Shown: positions 52,401 to 64,000 of the stretch, piece after piece
How the letters are laid out: each line of letters opens with the position of its first letter
How positions within the stretch are numbered: position 1 is the stretch's first letter
DNA from: Chromobotia macracanthus
Lineage: Eukaryota; Chordata; Actinopteri; Cypriniformes; Botiidae
Length of the DNA stretch: 64,000 nucleotides
Direction: 5' to 3'
NCBI GenBank assembly: GCA_036877525.1
Contig: JAZGTH010000008.1
Span: forward strand, 6,427,001 to 6,491,000
Program-made: the position numbers and the translations under genes
The notes under the pieces: model-generated
What the model was told of the DNA's origin: nothing
Database searches by the model: none
Seen by the model: the letters and a program-made list of their open reading frames with translations, nothing else

Positions 52401-55400
52401 AATGAGAGAACTGCAGATGTATTTCTCACAGTTCATGTTTCAGTAAAATAGCTTATACGATAAAATTAAGATGGAAGATAACAAAAATGTCATCTAATCT
52501 GAGTAGGGCAGGGCTATGTAAAGCAGATCTTTGAACAAGTTTGTGTTCATGTTCTGAGTTCTGATGTTTATAATGGCTACATCTTCTTTCATCTTCTAAA
52601 ATCTTTAATCATTTATGCTCTCTGTAGAGCATCCATACAGAAATTTCATTCTACCCCAAAACTAAAAATGTTTGAAATTTGGCTGACTAAATAAATTGTG
52701 TGTCAAGATATTAAATATTTGGTAATTAAGGCACCAAAAATATCCAGAATCTCAATAAAAAACAACTTTAGTCGCATTTAATTATCTAATTATCTCTATG
52801 TAATATAGTTTTAAATATAGTCTGACTGTTTGGTTTCGTAAACATAACCATATGTATTTGAGCTGCTATTTTAATTATTTAAAATTAAATAATGACCTTT
52901 GAGTTCCCCTTTGCTATTATTTCAAGAATGAGGCAGGATTATGTGGGAAGGACAAGGCTATTTTTTAACAACTAGCATTGTTTTGCTGTGGTTTTCAAAT
53001 AAATTCTCAATTTAGAATAACAAAATGATGGGGTATGTCATTTTGGAGCAAAAAACAAACATTTACGTGCAGTGCTTTTGATGGGCGAACGGTGATGCTG
53101 AGTTCAAAGGCAGACAGTCATTACCGCCTCCTTCACAGCATGCATATACAGCAGAGCAGGCAGCATCCATCAAATGCTTCTACCATGTGCAGTCAGTTAC
53201 CATTAACTACAACAAAATAACCACAAATATCAAAATAAGGGCTTCAAAATAAACCAAAGCTTGTGTACTGATCTTCTAACTCATGCAATTGATTACTACA
53301 GAATAAAATGATGATGCTCCTCTGTGTGCATTCTTGCAGAACTTATGTTAAAATATATAGAACATTTTGTTTTTGTGCTTGCTACTGTGTGTTGCATTGT
53401 GCCCAACTGATGTCTTTTTCCTCCTTCATTTTTCATTGCTTTATTAAAGGCTATATTGCAGAGATTGCATTTATATATAATGCATACAGTGTGTGTTGCT
53501 GTAGTGTATAGTGTGATGGCTGCTGAAGTGCATACATGCATACATACAATCAAAACACAGGCCTTATATGCTTTGATATGCACATATTTCATTTCACAGT
53601 TGGCGTGTTTTAATGTCTGTTTTTGGTATTTAAATGTGAGACAGCAAGCAGACAATCAAGAACTCTTCTTGACCAGTGGCCACTACCATGAGATCCTACA
53701 ACTTCCTGTGTGTAGCTTTGATAGCGGTGTGTAATACATTTCCTTTTTCATGTTTTTTTATCAGTTACAGTAGCTTCCGCTGAGGTTGCCGCTCCTCTGG
53801 TTTTCCGTCCCCTCCTAACAGAGATAAGTAGGTCATTAGGGTAGTGGAGAGGAAATGATTTCTTCTTATGCAACATTTTCAGGAGCATCATTTCACTTTC
53901 TAGTATCACTCTTTTAAAACAGTTATCCCCTCCAAATGACTTTTTTTGCAACACAAGTGAAAGCACAACATGATCGCATGTAATGCAACATTATGTACAC
54001 AGGTTGATGTGCAGCAATTGAGTCAATTAAATCAATTAAATCTTCCCTGGAAGATGAACCATAATTGAAACTTAATTTTACATCAGTTCAATTTCTCTTT
54101 TCTTTCGCAGTCCATTGCAAAGCTTGTACAGATGCATGGTCACAGGAAACCACAAGCCCAAAAGGGATTTGGCATAGCACTTGGTGTGCAAACTACAAAG
54201 AGGAAAGGCCAGCTTACCCTTGTAAAAGAAGTTAAAATAAAATATATGACTTATAGGATGTCTTGTAGACTGACTAAATATGGTGTGATGGAAATCTGTG
54301 AGGAAAACAGGCAGACAGAGAAGACCTTCAGCTTTTAGTTTAAGATTTTTTAACAAAATACAGTATACAGCAGCAGCACATTACAAACTCTTTAGGACTG
54401 AATTTATAAAGGAACTATATTTTAGAAGGTAGGCCATCTGAATTATTGGGTAAGCAACTATTTGCTCTTTGATTTCCTGCCAAGTTTCAAAGCCTCATTA
54501 GAACACTATTACTTGTGGAATTTTCCTTTGCCCGTTCATTGATAATTACCTGTCCTAAACAATTTCTACAGACCAGATGCAGAGCCTAATAATGAATAGG
54601 CACATAGCCACATGAATGCAGCATGAGCAAATCTTGCTCTGTATTGAGCAATGACTGTAACAGAAATTAGGAGGGCCAAATTCCCTTTGTCTTCAAATGA
54701 AAGCATTCTTGTTATTTGGAGACACTAGCCCTACTGGACTGCACTGCCTCCTCAAACTCACCATAGCGCATTTTCTGCTAAATTAAGAATTATTTCTTTT
54801 TGAGCAGTTTAACTTTGTCTACACATATCCTACACTTATTCTGTGATAATTCCTTTAATTATAAATAATAAATGTTTTTATACATTTTTTTAGCACTAGC
54901 ACTTTAGCTGTGCTAACTACTTCCTGTGAATACAGAGGTTGTCCATGGCTATTAAGAGCCTCAGATACATCATCTTCCTATTCCCCAAAATAAAAAGAAA
55001 CTAATTTTAAATCTCTTGACTTCTCTGATTCTCTTCATGAATTTCTTGGTCCTAAATCAACACTCCTCTTTGGAAATGCTTTGTGGGACTTTACTTTGAC
55101 ATACTGAAACAAAAAAAGGCAAAAATGTTTCAGCTCAGCAGCAGCATGGTCTTAGATTTCAAGGTGAATCTGTAGAAAAGTGATTCAGTATAAAGAGCAG
55201 TGTTGAGATTGGAATGAGTTTGAAAATGTGAAAAACAGATTTGGCAGAAAGTATTGCCGGCCTTGAACGCATAGGCTTCTATTTGTCTGAGATGAAACAA
55301 TAGACAATATTGTAACCGTTTTGGTAACTAGCCTCTTTCTAAACCTCTGCCCACTGCTGACTCACACAGCATTCAGACCTTTGAAATATAAACTATACAG

Positions 55401-55915
55401 ATCACCCGATTTCCGAATTTATGAGCAAACTCATATTACCACTTCTTGAAATCTTGAACGGTTTCTTAAACTTGCTCTCAAAAATTTCCTTCACATTCTT
55501 AAAAAGCACTTTGTTTATTTCAGTATTTTTATGTGTTCTTATGTTGTTTTCTCAGTATAAAATGTGTAGATGTATTGTAGTTTATTGTATATTGTAGATT
55601 AATATATGTGTATCTCTGTGTGTATGCTTAATTAGAGCCACATTATTGTTATACCTGCATATACTATAGAAACAGGCTAGTTAGAATTTCGTATTGTAAA
55701 GTTTCTTGGCTCCAAAGAAGGATGTGCTGTGTAATAAAATGCTGTTTCTGATGTTGTGCCCCACTTGCATTTTCCTAAAGAATGAGTGTTTTAGGGTATA
55801 CAAGTATAAGAATTTTAGCCTACTGATATATATTTCCTGTACTTCTCTAGCCATCCAGTTCACAACTGAGACATACACAAAAGTCTGTGGGCAGGATGCC
55901 ATTGCTGCTGGTAAA

Positions 55916-55939
55916 AGAGAGAAAGAAAGAGAGAGAGAG
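55916..55939. repeat. (GA)n simple repeat
   Basis: GAAA and GA units in tandem. Confidence 0.85.
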
Positions 55940-56689
55940 TGAAGGAAGGATCTGAAGTGTACTGATTCTCTGCCTCTTTGTTTTCAGAAATGTTACTGTC
56001 TTAATCACCTGAACAGATGCTTGTAAATTCCAATGATCCTTTTTATCTTGGCTGACAATGTGTCTTAAGCCACAAACCTTTTCCATACTTCTCAAGATGT
56101 GTTGTCATCAATATTAGTTTGTTTTACAAAGAGATGATGTTGATAAGAGATAAGTGCTAATGTCAGAACCTTTGTGAACCTCACTTTGAAACAAGGAAAA
56201 ATTAGAGTATAAATTACAAATGTGTTGTAAATGTGACAATAGCATCATTTGTGTTGAGCAACTGACTCATAAAGCAAGTTTAAATCAAAATGTATTTACA
56301 GAGCACCAGAATTGCAGTTACGAATTACTTTTCTCTCAAGTTTCTCTAACGTTCTATAATTGCTGGATCATATGACATGCAACAATAGTTTCAAATGTTT
56401 TGGACTGAAAAGCTTTCAGGCACAGTCATTAGAACCACTGCTTCTGCACGATTTCACAAAAGGTGACTAATCTGCTTATTCGCAGACAGAACAAGTCATA
56501 GTTTATGCTGTTGTAATGAGTGAAGGCCAATGGTCCTCATCAGTGACCTGCTTTCACTCCACTACAAGGAATTCCCTCTCAGATGTCTTGTAGCTCAGCC
56601 AAGTTGCTGCGTGTGACTGTAGTCTAATGTTGAAGAGTATTTGTAATAAATGTGGAGAATTTCACTCAGCATGTCTCACACACCCCTCC

Positions 56690-56890
56690 CTTCATTGAAT
56701 GCTCAGGGCCGCACAGGAGTGTGGAGGTAAATTGGGCTGCCGTTCCTCTCCTGCGGGGGCCCCAGTGCGCACCGCTGCGATCCTGTCAGACGCCGAGGAG
56801 CTGAAGTCACAGTAAGCCCCGGCTCTCCAAGCTCCTGTCAGCGGGACTCTGGCCTGGCCATTCTCATCCCGGTGACAACCAGAGAATGGA
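56690..56890. other. GC-rich island in AT-rich intergenic DNA
   Basis: About 200 bp with markedly higher GC and several CpGs (CTGCGGGGGCCCC, GCGCACCGCTGCG, AGACGCCGAGG). A consensus-like donor CACA|GTAAGC follows at about 56,811. No open frame of note. It could be a conserved element, a non-coding first exon or an unmethylated island. Confidence 0.4.
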
Positions 56891-57115
56891 GTTTGTGACC
56901 CAGAATGCTAAGCTATATATGATATGACAAAAGACCAGGCCACTGCATATGGAGAGGGAAAGCAAGTTTCTACATGGTCTCTCCTCCTAGAGGCACCCAG
57001 CTTTGATGTAAAGATGTACAGTTTGTAAGGCTTTCCAAAACCATTTCATAGGCATAGTTTCTGATAAGATGATCAAATTATGAAGCTCTTTTTTACAAAT
57101 AGAAGTTTTATTTCT

Positions 57116-57382
57116 TTAAAGGAATACTTCAGCCTAAAATAAAAGGCATTCCTAACATGTATGACTTTCTTGCGTTCTTCCATAGAACATGAAAGTTTCC
57201 TGTCCTAACCCAAAACAATCATATGCTTCTTTTGACATAGAACATACAAAAAAGAGAAGCCAGCATGTTCTTTTAAATTAAAACTTTGTTCCAGATGACA
57301 AAAGTCATACAGGTTTGGAACAACATGAGGGTGAGTAAATGATGACAAGAGTTCACATTTGTGGGTGAATTATTTATTTAAA
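57116..57382. mobile_element. Palindromic MITE-like element
   Basis: Left end TTTAAAGGAATACTTCAGCC and right end GGGTGAATTATTTATTTAAA are inverted. The interior GTCATACAGGTTTGGAACAA and CATGAGGGTGAGTAAATGAT is the hallmark core of this cyprinid repeat. Best-preserved copy in the window. Confidence 0.8.
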
Positions 57383-58956
57383 GTAACGCAGATTCCCTGT
57401 GTGGGGATGCATAATCTGATTGGCTTTTCAGATACCTTTTTTTAAGAAATGGTTTCAGTTTGTTTGCATGACCGCTAACAATAATAAGATGTGAACTGGC
57501 CTGCATGGACCAGAAGGAAATGTAATAATGAACTGCACTGATGTACTGATATGTATTTAGGAACATTACATTCAGTATGTTATAATAATGATCATGATGT
57601 CATTCAATATGACTTCTTATCAATGATTAAGTCCAGAAAACTCTATGATACTACATGTTTGGTGCACAGAATGTAAAACAAGAGATGTGTTTGCATAAAA
57701 TAGATTATATTGTACTTTCTCTTTGCATGACATGACAAATGATAATGCTGTGGGGTCTTATTCATTTCCCCCCCCGTCTGTCCAGCTGCTTCACATCAAT
57801 GCTTAAGCTTAAGCAGTTTGGGCATTGAGTTATCTTTCTCAATTTCTCTCACAGCTGAGAGTGATTAGGTCACTATGTTGTCCTTATATGTGACACGAGA
57901 AGATATGTGAGGAGACGGGACAAGCAGCCGTAACGCTATGCCATAAAAGCGCAGATGAACAATATAACCATTTTTCCTAAACCCCCGTCGCATTTCATAC
58001 TTGTCAAAGTTGGAATGAGTTGTCAGACTCCATAGTGCTTTTTCCAAACACTCACCACAGCCAGTGTTGAAGCAACATTACTGTAACATAATGTCTTTGG
58101 AGCTCCACACGGGGAGTGTGATTCAGTCCAGCCATTCTTAGTCAACATCACATCTAAACAAAAGAGTTCGTGGAAGAGCAGGAAGGTTTTAGGAACACAG
58201 ATGGGCTTTGTTACGTGTCCTTCAACAATGTGGCAGAGGCTGGTTTAGAATTTGAAGGTCATCCCTCCAACCTTAACAAGTTTCATCAGTCTATATGTCT
58301 CTTGTCTAATCTGTGTTTGCACATCTTGATGGATCCCTGCTTGGCTTAAGCTGTATTGTTGCCATTCCATGGAGCAGAACAAAATTTGGAAAGTGTTTGA
58401 ATTTAGAAAAGACCCCAAGCAGCTGCTTTGGATCTTGGAGAGTGTCCAGACCTCTATTTGAAGTTCATTTTAGCTCCATCAGCACTTTGACCTGCCTGCC
58501 TGGTTAGGCATTTGATATTTAAAAGAATACTATTAAAATAAACCACATTTTCCTCCAAAGTGCATTAATGGAAGCAATTCACCAGTTCTATGGTTAGAGC
58601 GATTACATTTAGTTTTGCAGTAAAACCAAGTAGCTAACTTCGCCATGCTTCTATATGATATTGAAGCATATTTCTACACATAGAAATGACTTCCTTTTCT
58701 ATTTTGAGATGCTTCCCAAGAAAAGGGAGGTCTTTGTAATGCAAGATTGTGGGAATTTATTCTGGAAAACTAAAAAAACAAGTGCAGAATCCAGAGACCA
58801 CTGTGGTAGGAGGGTTTGGCCTAACAGTATATGAGAACAGAAAAGAGAAAAGATATTGAGTGTATGAAACACATTATAATACAACATCCTGAGTGTTTTT
58901 GTTGACTGTAATCAAACACAAGCACCTATGTGGGCAATATATTAGCAACCTATATT

Positions 58957-59025
58957 CCTGTAGCTCAACTGGTAGAGCATGATGCTAGTAAAACCAGAGT
59001 CATTCCCATGGAATAAAATGACAAA
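58957..59025 (+). repeat. tRNA-derived SINE remnant
   Basis: CCTGTAGCTCAACTGGTAGA then GCATGATGCTAG matches the tRNA-like 5' half (A box TAGCTCAACTGG) of a SINE frequent in cyprinids. The B-box half is deleted or scrambled (GTCATTCCCATGGAAT follows directly), so it cannot be a working tRNA. Confidence 0.7.
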
Positions 59026-60873
59026 TATACCTCAGTAACTTTGGATACAATTTATATTTGATAACATTATAACAACAAACATTTCTGTCCAACCCTCTTT
59101 TCTCATGAGAATCCACATTGAAGGTAAACATCTGTGTAAACATCAGTGTCAATGAAGGTAATCTGTCTTTGAAGTAAAAAAAAAATCAAGCTTGATACAT
59201 GAAGAGAAAGCAATCCAGAACCTAGACACTTATGTCTGGTTATGTCTGAAATTATGTCTGGTTCCCAGTTGACGGTGAGTAAAAATTGCAGGGACAATTA
59301 ATGATTCATCCTGAGCCTGCTTTGAAAACTCAGGCCAACGTTCAGCATCCATTCAAGCTTTCTAATTCTTATCATCTCATCAAAGGCAAGAGGAAGCAAA
59401 GTTTACTCTAGCTTGAGGTCAACCTTCACACATGAGTCCAACACGCTACATTCAGCTTCTCTGTCTCCCTCATTCATATTTTCCATTTAGGAATCTTATT
59501 CAGACTCCTGCCGTCTGATTCACAATAAAATCCATATTCGCCACAAAGGAAATCAAAGACAGAATCTGCTACTCTTTATTTTTAAACCTAAAACATGGCT
59601 GTTCATATCTGATGGGAGAAAACCTTTCTGCATTGCTTTGGCCAAATCTATGACCCAATGATTTCCACAAAGTGGCAGGTTTACAATCATTTAAGAGAAG
59701 AAATTGTAAATACCTTCTGGAAGTGTTCATGGATGTAAGGATCACTGTGTAACGATCCATGATGTTTTTACTGTACATACAGTGTTTACGTGGCGCTTAT
59801 CAATGTCCTTTTAAAGATCTCTGCCCAAACATGCATGTCCTGCAGAATGACACATAAAAGATAGAGACAATATAATGCATAACAATAATTATTCAAAATG
59901 ATCTGTAATTACTGCAAATAATAATTTTAGCATCATGCTGAGAACAAAGTATTTGCGATAGGTGCAAACATATGAAGTCTAGTAAAGAGTTTAACATTAT
60001 AGAAAGTCACTCTGGGTTTATGACTGCCATTTTGCACATGTAAACTGCAATGGAAGGAGACTTTAAATATTTAGACTGTATTTGTACTGTGAAGCTGGCA
60101 AACAACGGCGTGTATCTTGGTTCATTTGGTGAACAAGCATTTGTGGTTGCTCTGATGGCATTTCCGATTAGGTGATTGTTTGGTGTGCACCTGTGTCAGA
60201 ATATATACTTTTCAAAACGACACATTGATACAAGCGATCAAATAAGCAGTAAACAGAATGACTAAACACAACAGTATACATTATAACAGTATAATCACAC
60301 AATATTTTTTTGGACAGATGCAGACACTATTTTGGAAAGACACAAATATTTAAAGACTGCTTCACTGGACTTCACTTCCAGTAATATATGTTTTGAAATT
60401 CCTTTCCACATTCTAGTAAAAACTAATTCAGGTTCAGGTTTTTGAACTTAAAATGCCATTTACTCTTTAAATGCAGAAGATCAACTCTTGTTTTGACTGA
60501 GAGCTGTGTGCATTAATGTTAGAACCGTTTTAAAACCAATTTAATTTGTATTAAAGTAACGATGTTTTAATGTAAAGCGAAATGAAATGATTGTACACTT
60601 TTGGAACTCGTGCATGGCCATTATGAGTATGCATGGAGATTGATTTTGAAATGAAGTTTGGTTTGCATGTTACATGAGCGACACATAGGCAATGGCAGGA
60701 GTGGCTTTCTGAGCGAGGGTGTCTCTTGGAGTACGCCCAAGTCTCGGCTAAAGTAATCAGAAAACTGAAGACCACCACAGTTGTATCGACCCCCTTTCTA
60801 GTATTATGCATGCAAACCAAGATCTCCGACAACCCGCCCTGACCGAGCGCTTGTTAGCGACATGGAAGTCACG

Positions 60874-60883
60874 TCTATAAAGT
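60874..60883 (+). promoter_or_regulatory. TATA box of adamts9
   Basis: TCTATAAAGT about 120 nt upstream of the adamts9 ATG, in a CpG-bearing stretch (CCGCCCTGACCGAGCGC, TTAGCGACATGG). Predicts a start site near 60,908 and a 5' UTR of about 95 nt. Confidence 0.5.
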
Positions 60884-61002
60884 AGAGGAGAAACGCTTTG
60901 GATGTGGCAACCGTACAGCAGAAAGCCTGAGCGCGGCTTCAAGGGACAGAGGAATACTGTATTCGGGCTTGTTTGCATTCATTCTTCTTAACGTGGACAA
61001 TC

Positions 61003-61099
61003 ATGGTTTTATTGTTTTGGGGTCTAAGTTTTTCAGTATTACTCTGTGACTTTATGAATGCACTAGGTTCCGCAGGGAGACCGCGAGGTTTAGAGAAAG
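61003..61099 (+). CDS. adamts9: adamts9 exon 1: signal peptide
   Basis: Starts MVLLFWGLSFSVLLCDFMNA, a hydrophobic secretion signal, then LGSAGRPRGLEK. It leaves in phase 1 at AAAG|GTACGA. ATG context is AATCATGG, with G at +4. This short exon lies below usual ORF-length cut-offs. Confidence 0.85.
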
Positions 61100-64000
61100 G
61101 TACGAGCACTTTGACATCTTTTTCTCTCTCAACTTAGAGGCGCAGAGAATGAATGACTTCTTGCTTGGTGAAGAGAAGCCCATAGCAGCGCACTTTCCGA
61201 AGGCTCTTCAGCGACAAACTTTCATATCTGATGTTTCAAAAGTCATGAAAACGGACATGCGTACAATTTGCATTACATTTTGATGTGTATTATAATAAAG
61301 TCACTGTTAGATCGTTATTGCTTGCAACTTTTAACACAGTCATAAATGCTCTTATTATCACTCATATTGAATATGCTTTTTAAGATCTCATCTCGTCCAC
61401 AGCAACTTTACCGGAGTCTGGAGCTTATGAGATTGTAACACCGGCCAGGGTGAACGAAGCCGGTGACAAACTGCCAACGGGCGTGCACTTCAAACGGAGA
61501 AAGCGGAGTACCGACCCAATAACCAGCAACATCTCCCATCATTGGGCCTCGCCGCACGTCTATTATCAAATAGCTGCCTTTGGGCAGGACTATTACCTTA
61601 ACCTTACACTCGAGCCTGGATTTATTGCGCCAGTTTATACTGTCACGATACTCGGAGCATCCAGTGAAAGTCCTAATTCAGATGAGGGGGAGGAGGACAA
61701 CACGGAGTATCAGCATTGCTTTTACAAAGGACATGTAAACGCTGGACAGGAGCATACTGCAGTAATCAGCCTCTGCTCCGGTTTGGTGAGTTCACAGTTT
61801 TCTACAGTCTCTAATAATGTTAATAATAAATATTATACATTTTTGAGTATTTGAAATCGTTTAAGTCTAATCTGAAAGTACTTTAAGTTCAAATGCACTA
61901 CATGCCTGCGTGCATCTTAAGAGCTGTGATATAATTGCTCAGTCTTCATCAGAGCAATATTAAACACTCACTTTAATAGAAGTGCCACACAAGTTATGTA
62001 ACATTGCTTTAGGGAACATGCGCACCCGTTTTCAGATCACTTACAAGTATTTTTAGGTAGAATAACTGTTCTCAAGCACAATATATCACCGATCATACGA
62101 AATTGCGCACAGTAAACGAGCTTGATGACGCACACTCATCAGCGGCTGAAGCAGCAGTCGTGTGCTTACGTCAACGGTATTCCATATATGGGATTCATAT
62201 GTCATCTGATGGAGACCTTAAGTGACTGGATGTTGGAACATGAACGCACTCATGGATCATGTTCCCAAACAAAAAAATAATAAATAAATAAATACCTTCT
62301 ATGCTTCACACGTTAATCTTACCTAGTGCTATAGATCTCGTAAATAGTTTTCATAACACACTGATCATCGTTTTCGTGCGTGTTGTTACGACAGATGTAG
62401 GCTTTCACTAATAATATTTGAATATGGCGGGAGTTGTGTCCGAAGTTTCCCGCTTCGGTTAGTTGGGTGTTTGCAGCCCAGTTTTCTCATGATCGTCCTT
62501 TAAGACCGTAATAGCTGAACCTAAACTAAAGTATTCAGTAACTAATACAAATCATGAAATGTTTTTTTTTTTTGCCTGTCGTAGAGATAATGCCATTTAT
62601 ATATTTAATTTGGTAGACAGTGTGTTTATCCAAAACAACAAATGGGAAAAATCTGGGGATCACAGTCATGGATCGTTTCTTCCGGGATCTGAGCCAAAGA
62701 CGTTTGAGTTTGTGTCATATTGCCGCTACACCACTGCCCCACTAACCCAAAGAAGCTGTAGCAAACTTAATATAGATGTAAAATCGACAAATACGGAATT
62801 TCATAACGTAATTAAAGTAAATTAGGCTTGCCCACTAGCCATTATGCAGCTTATTAGGCTCAGGTGTTCACAAACAATTCATATAAAGCTTTTCTGTAAT
62901 GTAATAACCGGCCTCAAAACTGTTCAATATGTTCCTTTTTAAAGATAAGTGGGGCATGTGCTCCAAGGTTAGAGTTATGCTGTTACAATATTCACGTGTC
63001 TAAACGTTTTGGTTAGTAAGTGTAGCAACATGTTTTGATAGTTATCATGGGCTTTCTCCATTTATTACCCCCAATGGGCAAGTGCACTAATATGCACGCA
63101 ACATATGTTTATTTTATCACCTCATCAGCCACTTAGGATTTGTACATGAATGAAACCTAATGGGATGTTGCACAGGCAATTTAAAACCACACATATGGAA
63201 AGTGTCTATGGACCTCAAAAGCTATGTACCAACGCAACATTTTCTTTTAAGCTTGGCACTTTCAGGTCACCTGAAGGGGAGTTTTTTGTGGAGCCCCTTC
63301 ATAGCTACAATGGTGAAGACTATGAAGAAGAACACACCAAACCTCATATTGTATACAGAAAAAATGCCTCAAAAAGGGCTGTAGAGGAGTCAGCTGCATG
63401 TGAAACTTCAGGTAAGCAGAGAAATGTTTCAGAGCACCTAAACTCTTATTGCCTTTGCAGTGTACTCACACATTAAAGATAAGAAGCATTGAATTATAAA
63501 CATAACTTATTTGAATGTTTTTGGTATATGTTATACAGTATGTAAAGTGCAATTTGCTGTTTACTTACACATGAGCATAACTGTACGAGTATATGAATAT
63601 GAAACATATTCCCTGACCATTTGCTTGTGTGTCAGCCCAACCCCCCACCCATGGAGTAAACCATTCATATATTCATAAAACTATTTATGGTATTCTTTAC
63701 ATCCTTTGCTTTTCTATTTTGACATGATTGTCATTGAGTAGAAGTCAGTGGAACAGGAAAAGTAATTTTGGAAGTTGGTATCATTGCAATCTAAGTTTAC
63801 AGCCACAAAATCCTGTTGACTCTTGAACTTCCTGTGGCCTGAAGATAAGGAAACTCAAGAGGCCCAATACCATGAAAGCCACGTGGTGAACTGCACTGTG
63901 GTAGAGTAATGCCAGCTTTATGTGTTTGGAATATCATTGTTACAAAAATAAATTTAGATGAGGCTAATGTAATGCAAGAGGCTGTTAGCACATCGCTGTG
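61003..64000 (+). CDS. adamts9: ADAMTS9 secreted metalloprotease, first three exons only
   Basis: Exons 61,003-61,099, 61,403-61,785 and 63,252-63,411 join in frame; the gene continues beyond the window. The visible part is the signal peptide and prodomain of a disintegrin-like metalloprotease with thrombospondin repeats, which cleaves matrix proteoglycans such as versican and aggrecan in known orthologues. Blocks YEIVTPARVNEAGDKLPTGV, HCFYKGHVNAGQEHTAVISL, CSGLLGTFRS and KPHIVYRKNASKRA follow mammalian ADAMTS9 closely. The basic KRRKRS site fits convertase cleavage inside the prodomain. ADAMTS20 is the closest alternative, but MAGI1 next door favours ADAMTS9. Confidence 0.9.
61100..61402 (+). 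other. adamts9 intron 1
   Basis: 303 nt, AT-rich in the second half, ending CGTCCACAG. Nothing else seen. Confidence 0.8.
61403..61785 (+). CDS. adamts9: adamts9 exon 2: prodomain
   Basis: Reads (A)TLPESGAYEIVTPARVNEAG, then VHFKRRKRSTDP with a dibasic convertase site, N-glycosylation sequons NIS and NLT, GFIAPVYTVTILGAS, an acidic insert and HCFYKGHVNAGQEHTAVISL CSGL. Phase 1 in, phase 0 out at TTG|GTGAGT. Confidence 0.93.
61786..63251 (+). other. adamts9 intron 2
   Basis: 1.5 kb, AT-rich, with an AAATAAATAAATA stretch near 62,280 and a poly-T run near 62,562. Ends TTTTCTTTTAAG. No feature recognised. Confidence 0.8.
63252..63411 (+). CDS. adamts9: adamts9 exon 3: prodomain
   Basis: Reads LGTFRSPEGEFFVEPLHSYN, GEDYEEEHTKPHIVYRKNAS, then KRAVEESAACETS. 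The Cys in AACETS matches the mammalian HACDTSE Cys of the prodomain. Phase 0 in, phase 1 out at TCAG|GTAAGC. Confidence 0.93.
63412..64000 (+). other. adamts9 intron 3, partial
   Basis: About 590 nt to the window edge with no further exon recognised. Confidence 0.75.

Larger units (their letters stand above)
38966..60870. other. Large intergenic region between opsin and adamts9
   Basis: About 22 kb, AT-rich. Open frames here are short, lack family resemblance and have no splice-linked partners. It contains the separately listed repeats, a GC-rich island near 56.8 kb and a CRE/CCAAT patch near 44.3 kb. Distal enhancers of adamts9 or the opsin could lie here; I cannot identify any with confidence. 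Confidence 0.7.

Noticed and set aside
58957..59025. Functional tRNA gene
   Set aside because: Only the A-box half is tRNA-like; the anticodon arm and B box are missing or scrambled, so it is a SINE remnant.
62559..62825. 88-codon open frame in adamts9 intron 2
   Set aside because: No splice signals fit, it matches no ADAMTS9 segment and the true next exon begins at 63,252.
1..64000. CRISPR arrays, operons, ribosome binding sites
   Set aside because: The sequence is vertebrate nuclear DNA with spliced genes; no regularly spaced direct repeats of CRISPR type were seen.

Overview
The window is vertebrate nuclear DNA, most likely from a cyprinid-type teleost fish. The genes are split by GT-AG introns, an intronless rod-type opsin is present (the ray-finned-fish arrangement), and the interspersed repeats look like those of carp-family genomes: palindromic elements with AAAGGAATAGTTCACC-like ends, a tRNA-derived SINE scrap and a decayed Tc1-like fragment. 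I assigned genes by recognising protein families; no database search was run.

Layout. From about 274 to 35,670 (+) lies most of a MAGI1 gene, a multi-PDZ junction scaffold. It has 19 constitutive coding exons and one alternative exon. The 5' part (PDZ0 and guanylate-kinase-like domain) lies outside the window. WW1, WW2 and PDZ1 to PDZ5 are all present, followed by a long Arg/Ser/His-rich tail ending in DLSI. Joining the constitutive exons gives one open frame of 1,377 codons plus a stop. The 3' end can make three different C-termini: read-through of the donor at 31,525 with its own poly(A) signal, inclusion of an 80-nt exon at 32,845 that makes the last exon read in another frame, or the long tail.

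From 37,661 to 38,719 (-) is an intact intronless RH1-class rhodopsin of 352 codons. It is convergent with MAGI1 and has a TATA-containing, rod-opsin-like upstream region. It is probably the second fish rhodopsin (rh1-2/rhol type). Its C-terminus lacks the usual VxPx ciliary signal.

From about 38,900 to 60,870 is a 22-kb interval with no recognisable protein-coding gene. It holds several repeats, a GC-rich island at 56.7-56.9 kb and a few promoter- or enhancer-like patches. From 61,003 to the end (+) are the first three coding exons of ADAMTS9, a secreted metalloprotease: signal peptide and prodomain only. MAGI1 next to ADAMTS9 matches the known order on human 3p14, which supports both calls. 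The opsin sits between two otherwise syntenic genes, as expected of a retrotransposed gene or a copy of one.

The three genes do not form a pathway. The most interesting signals are the dual-frame last exon of MAGI1, a roughly 200-nt AG-free zone before the PDZ4 exon (a distant-branch-point signature) and the unusual C-terminal features of the rhodopsin.
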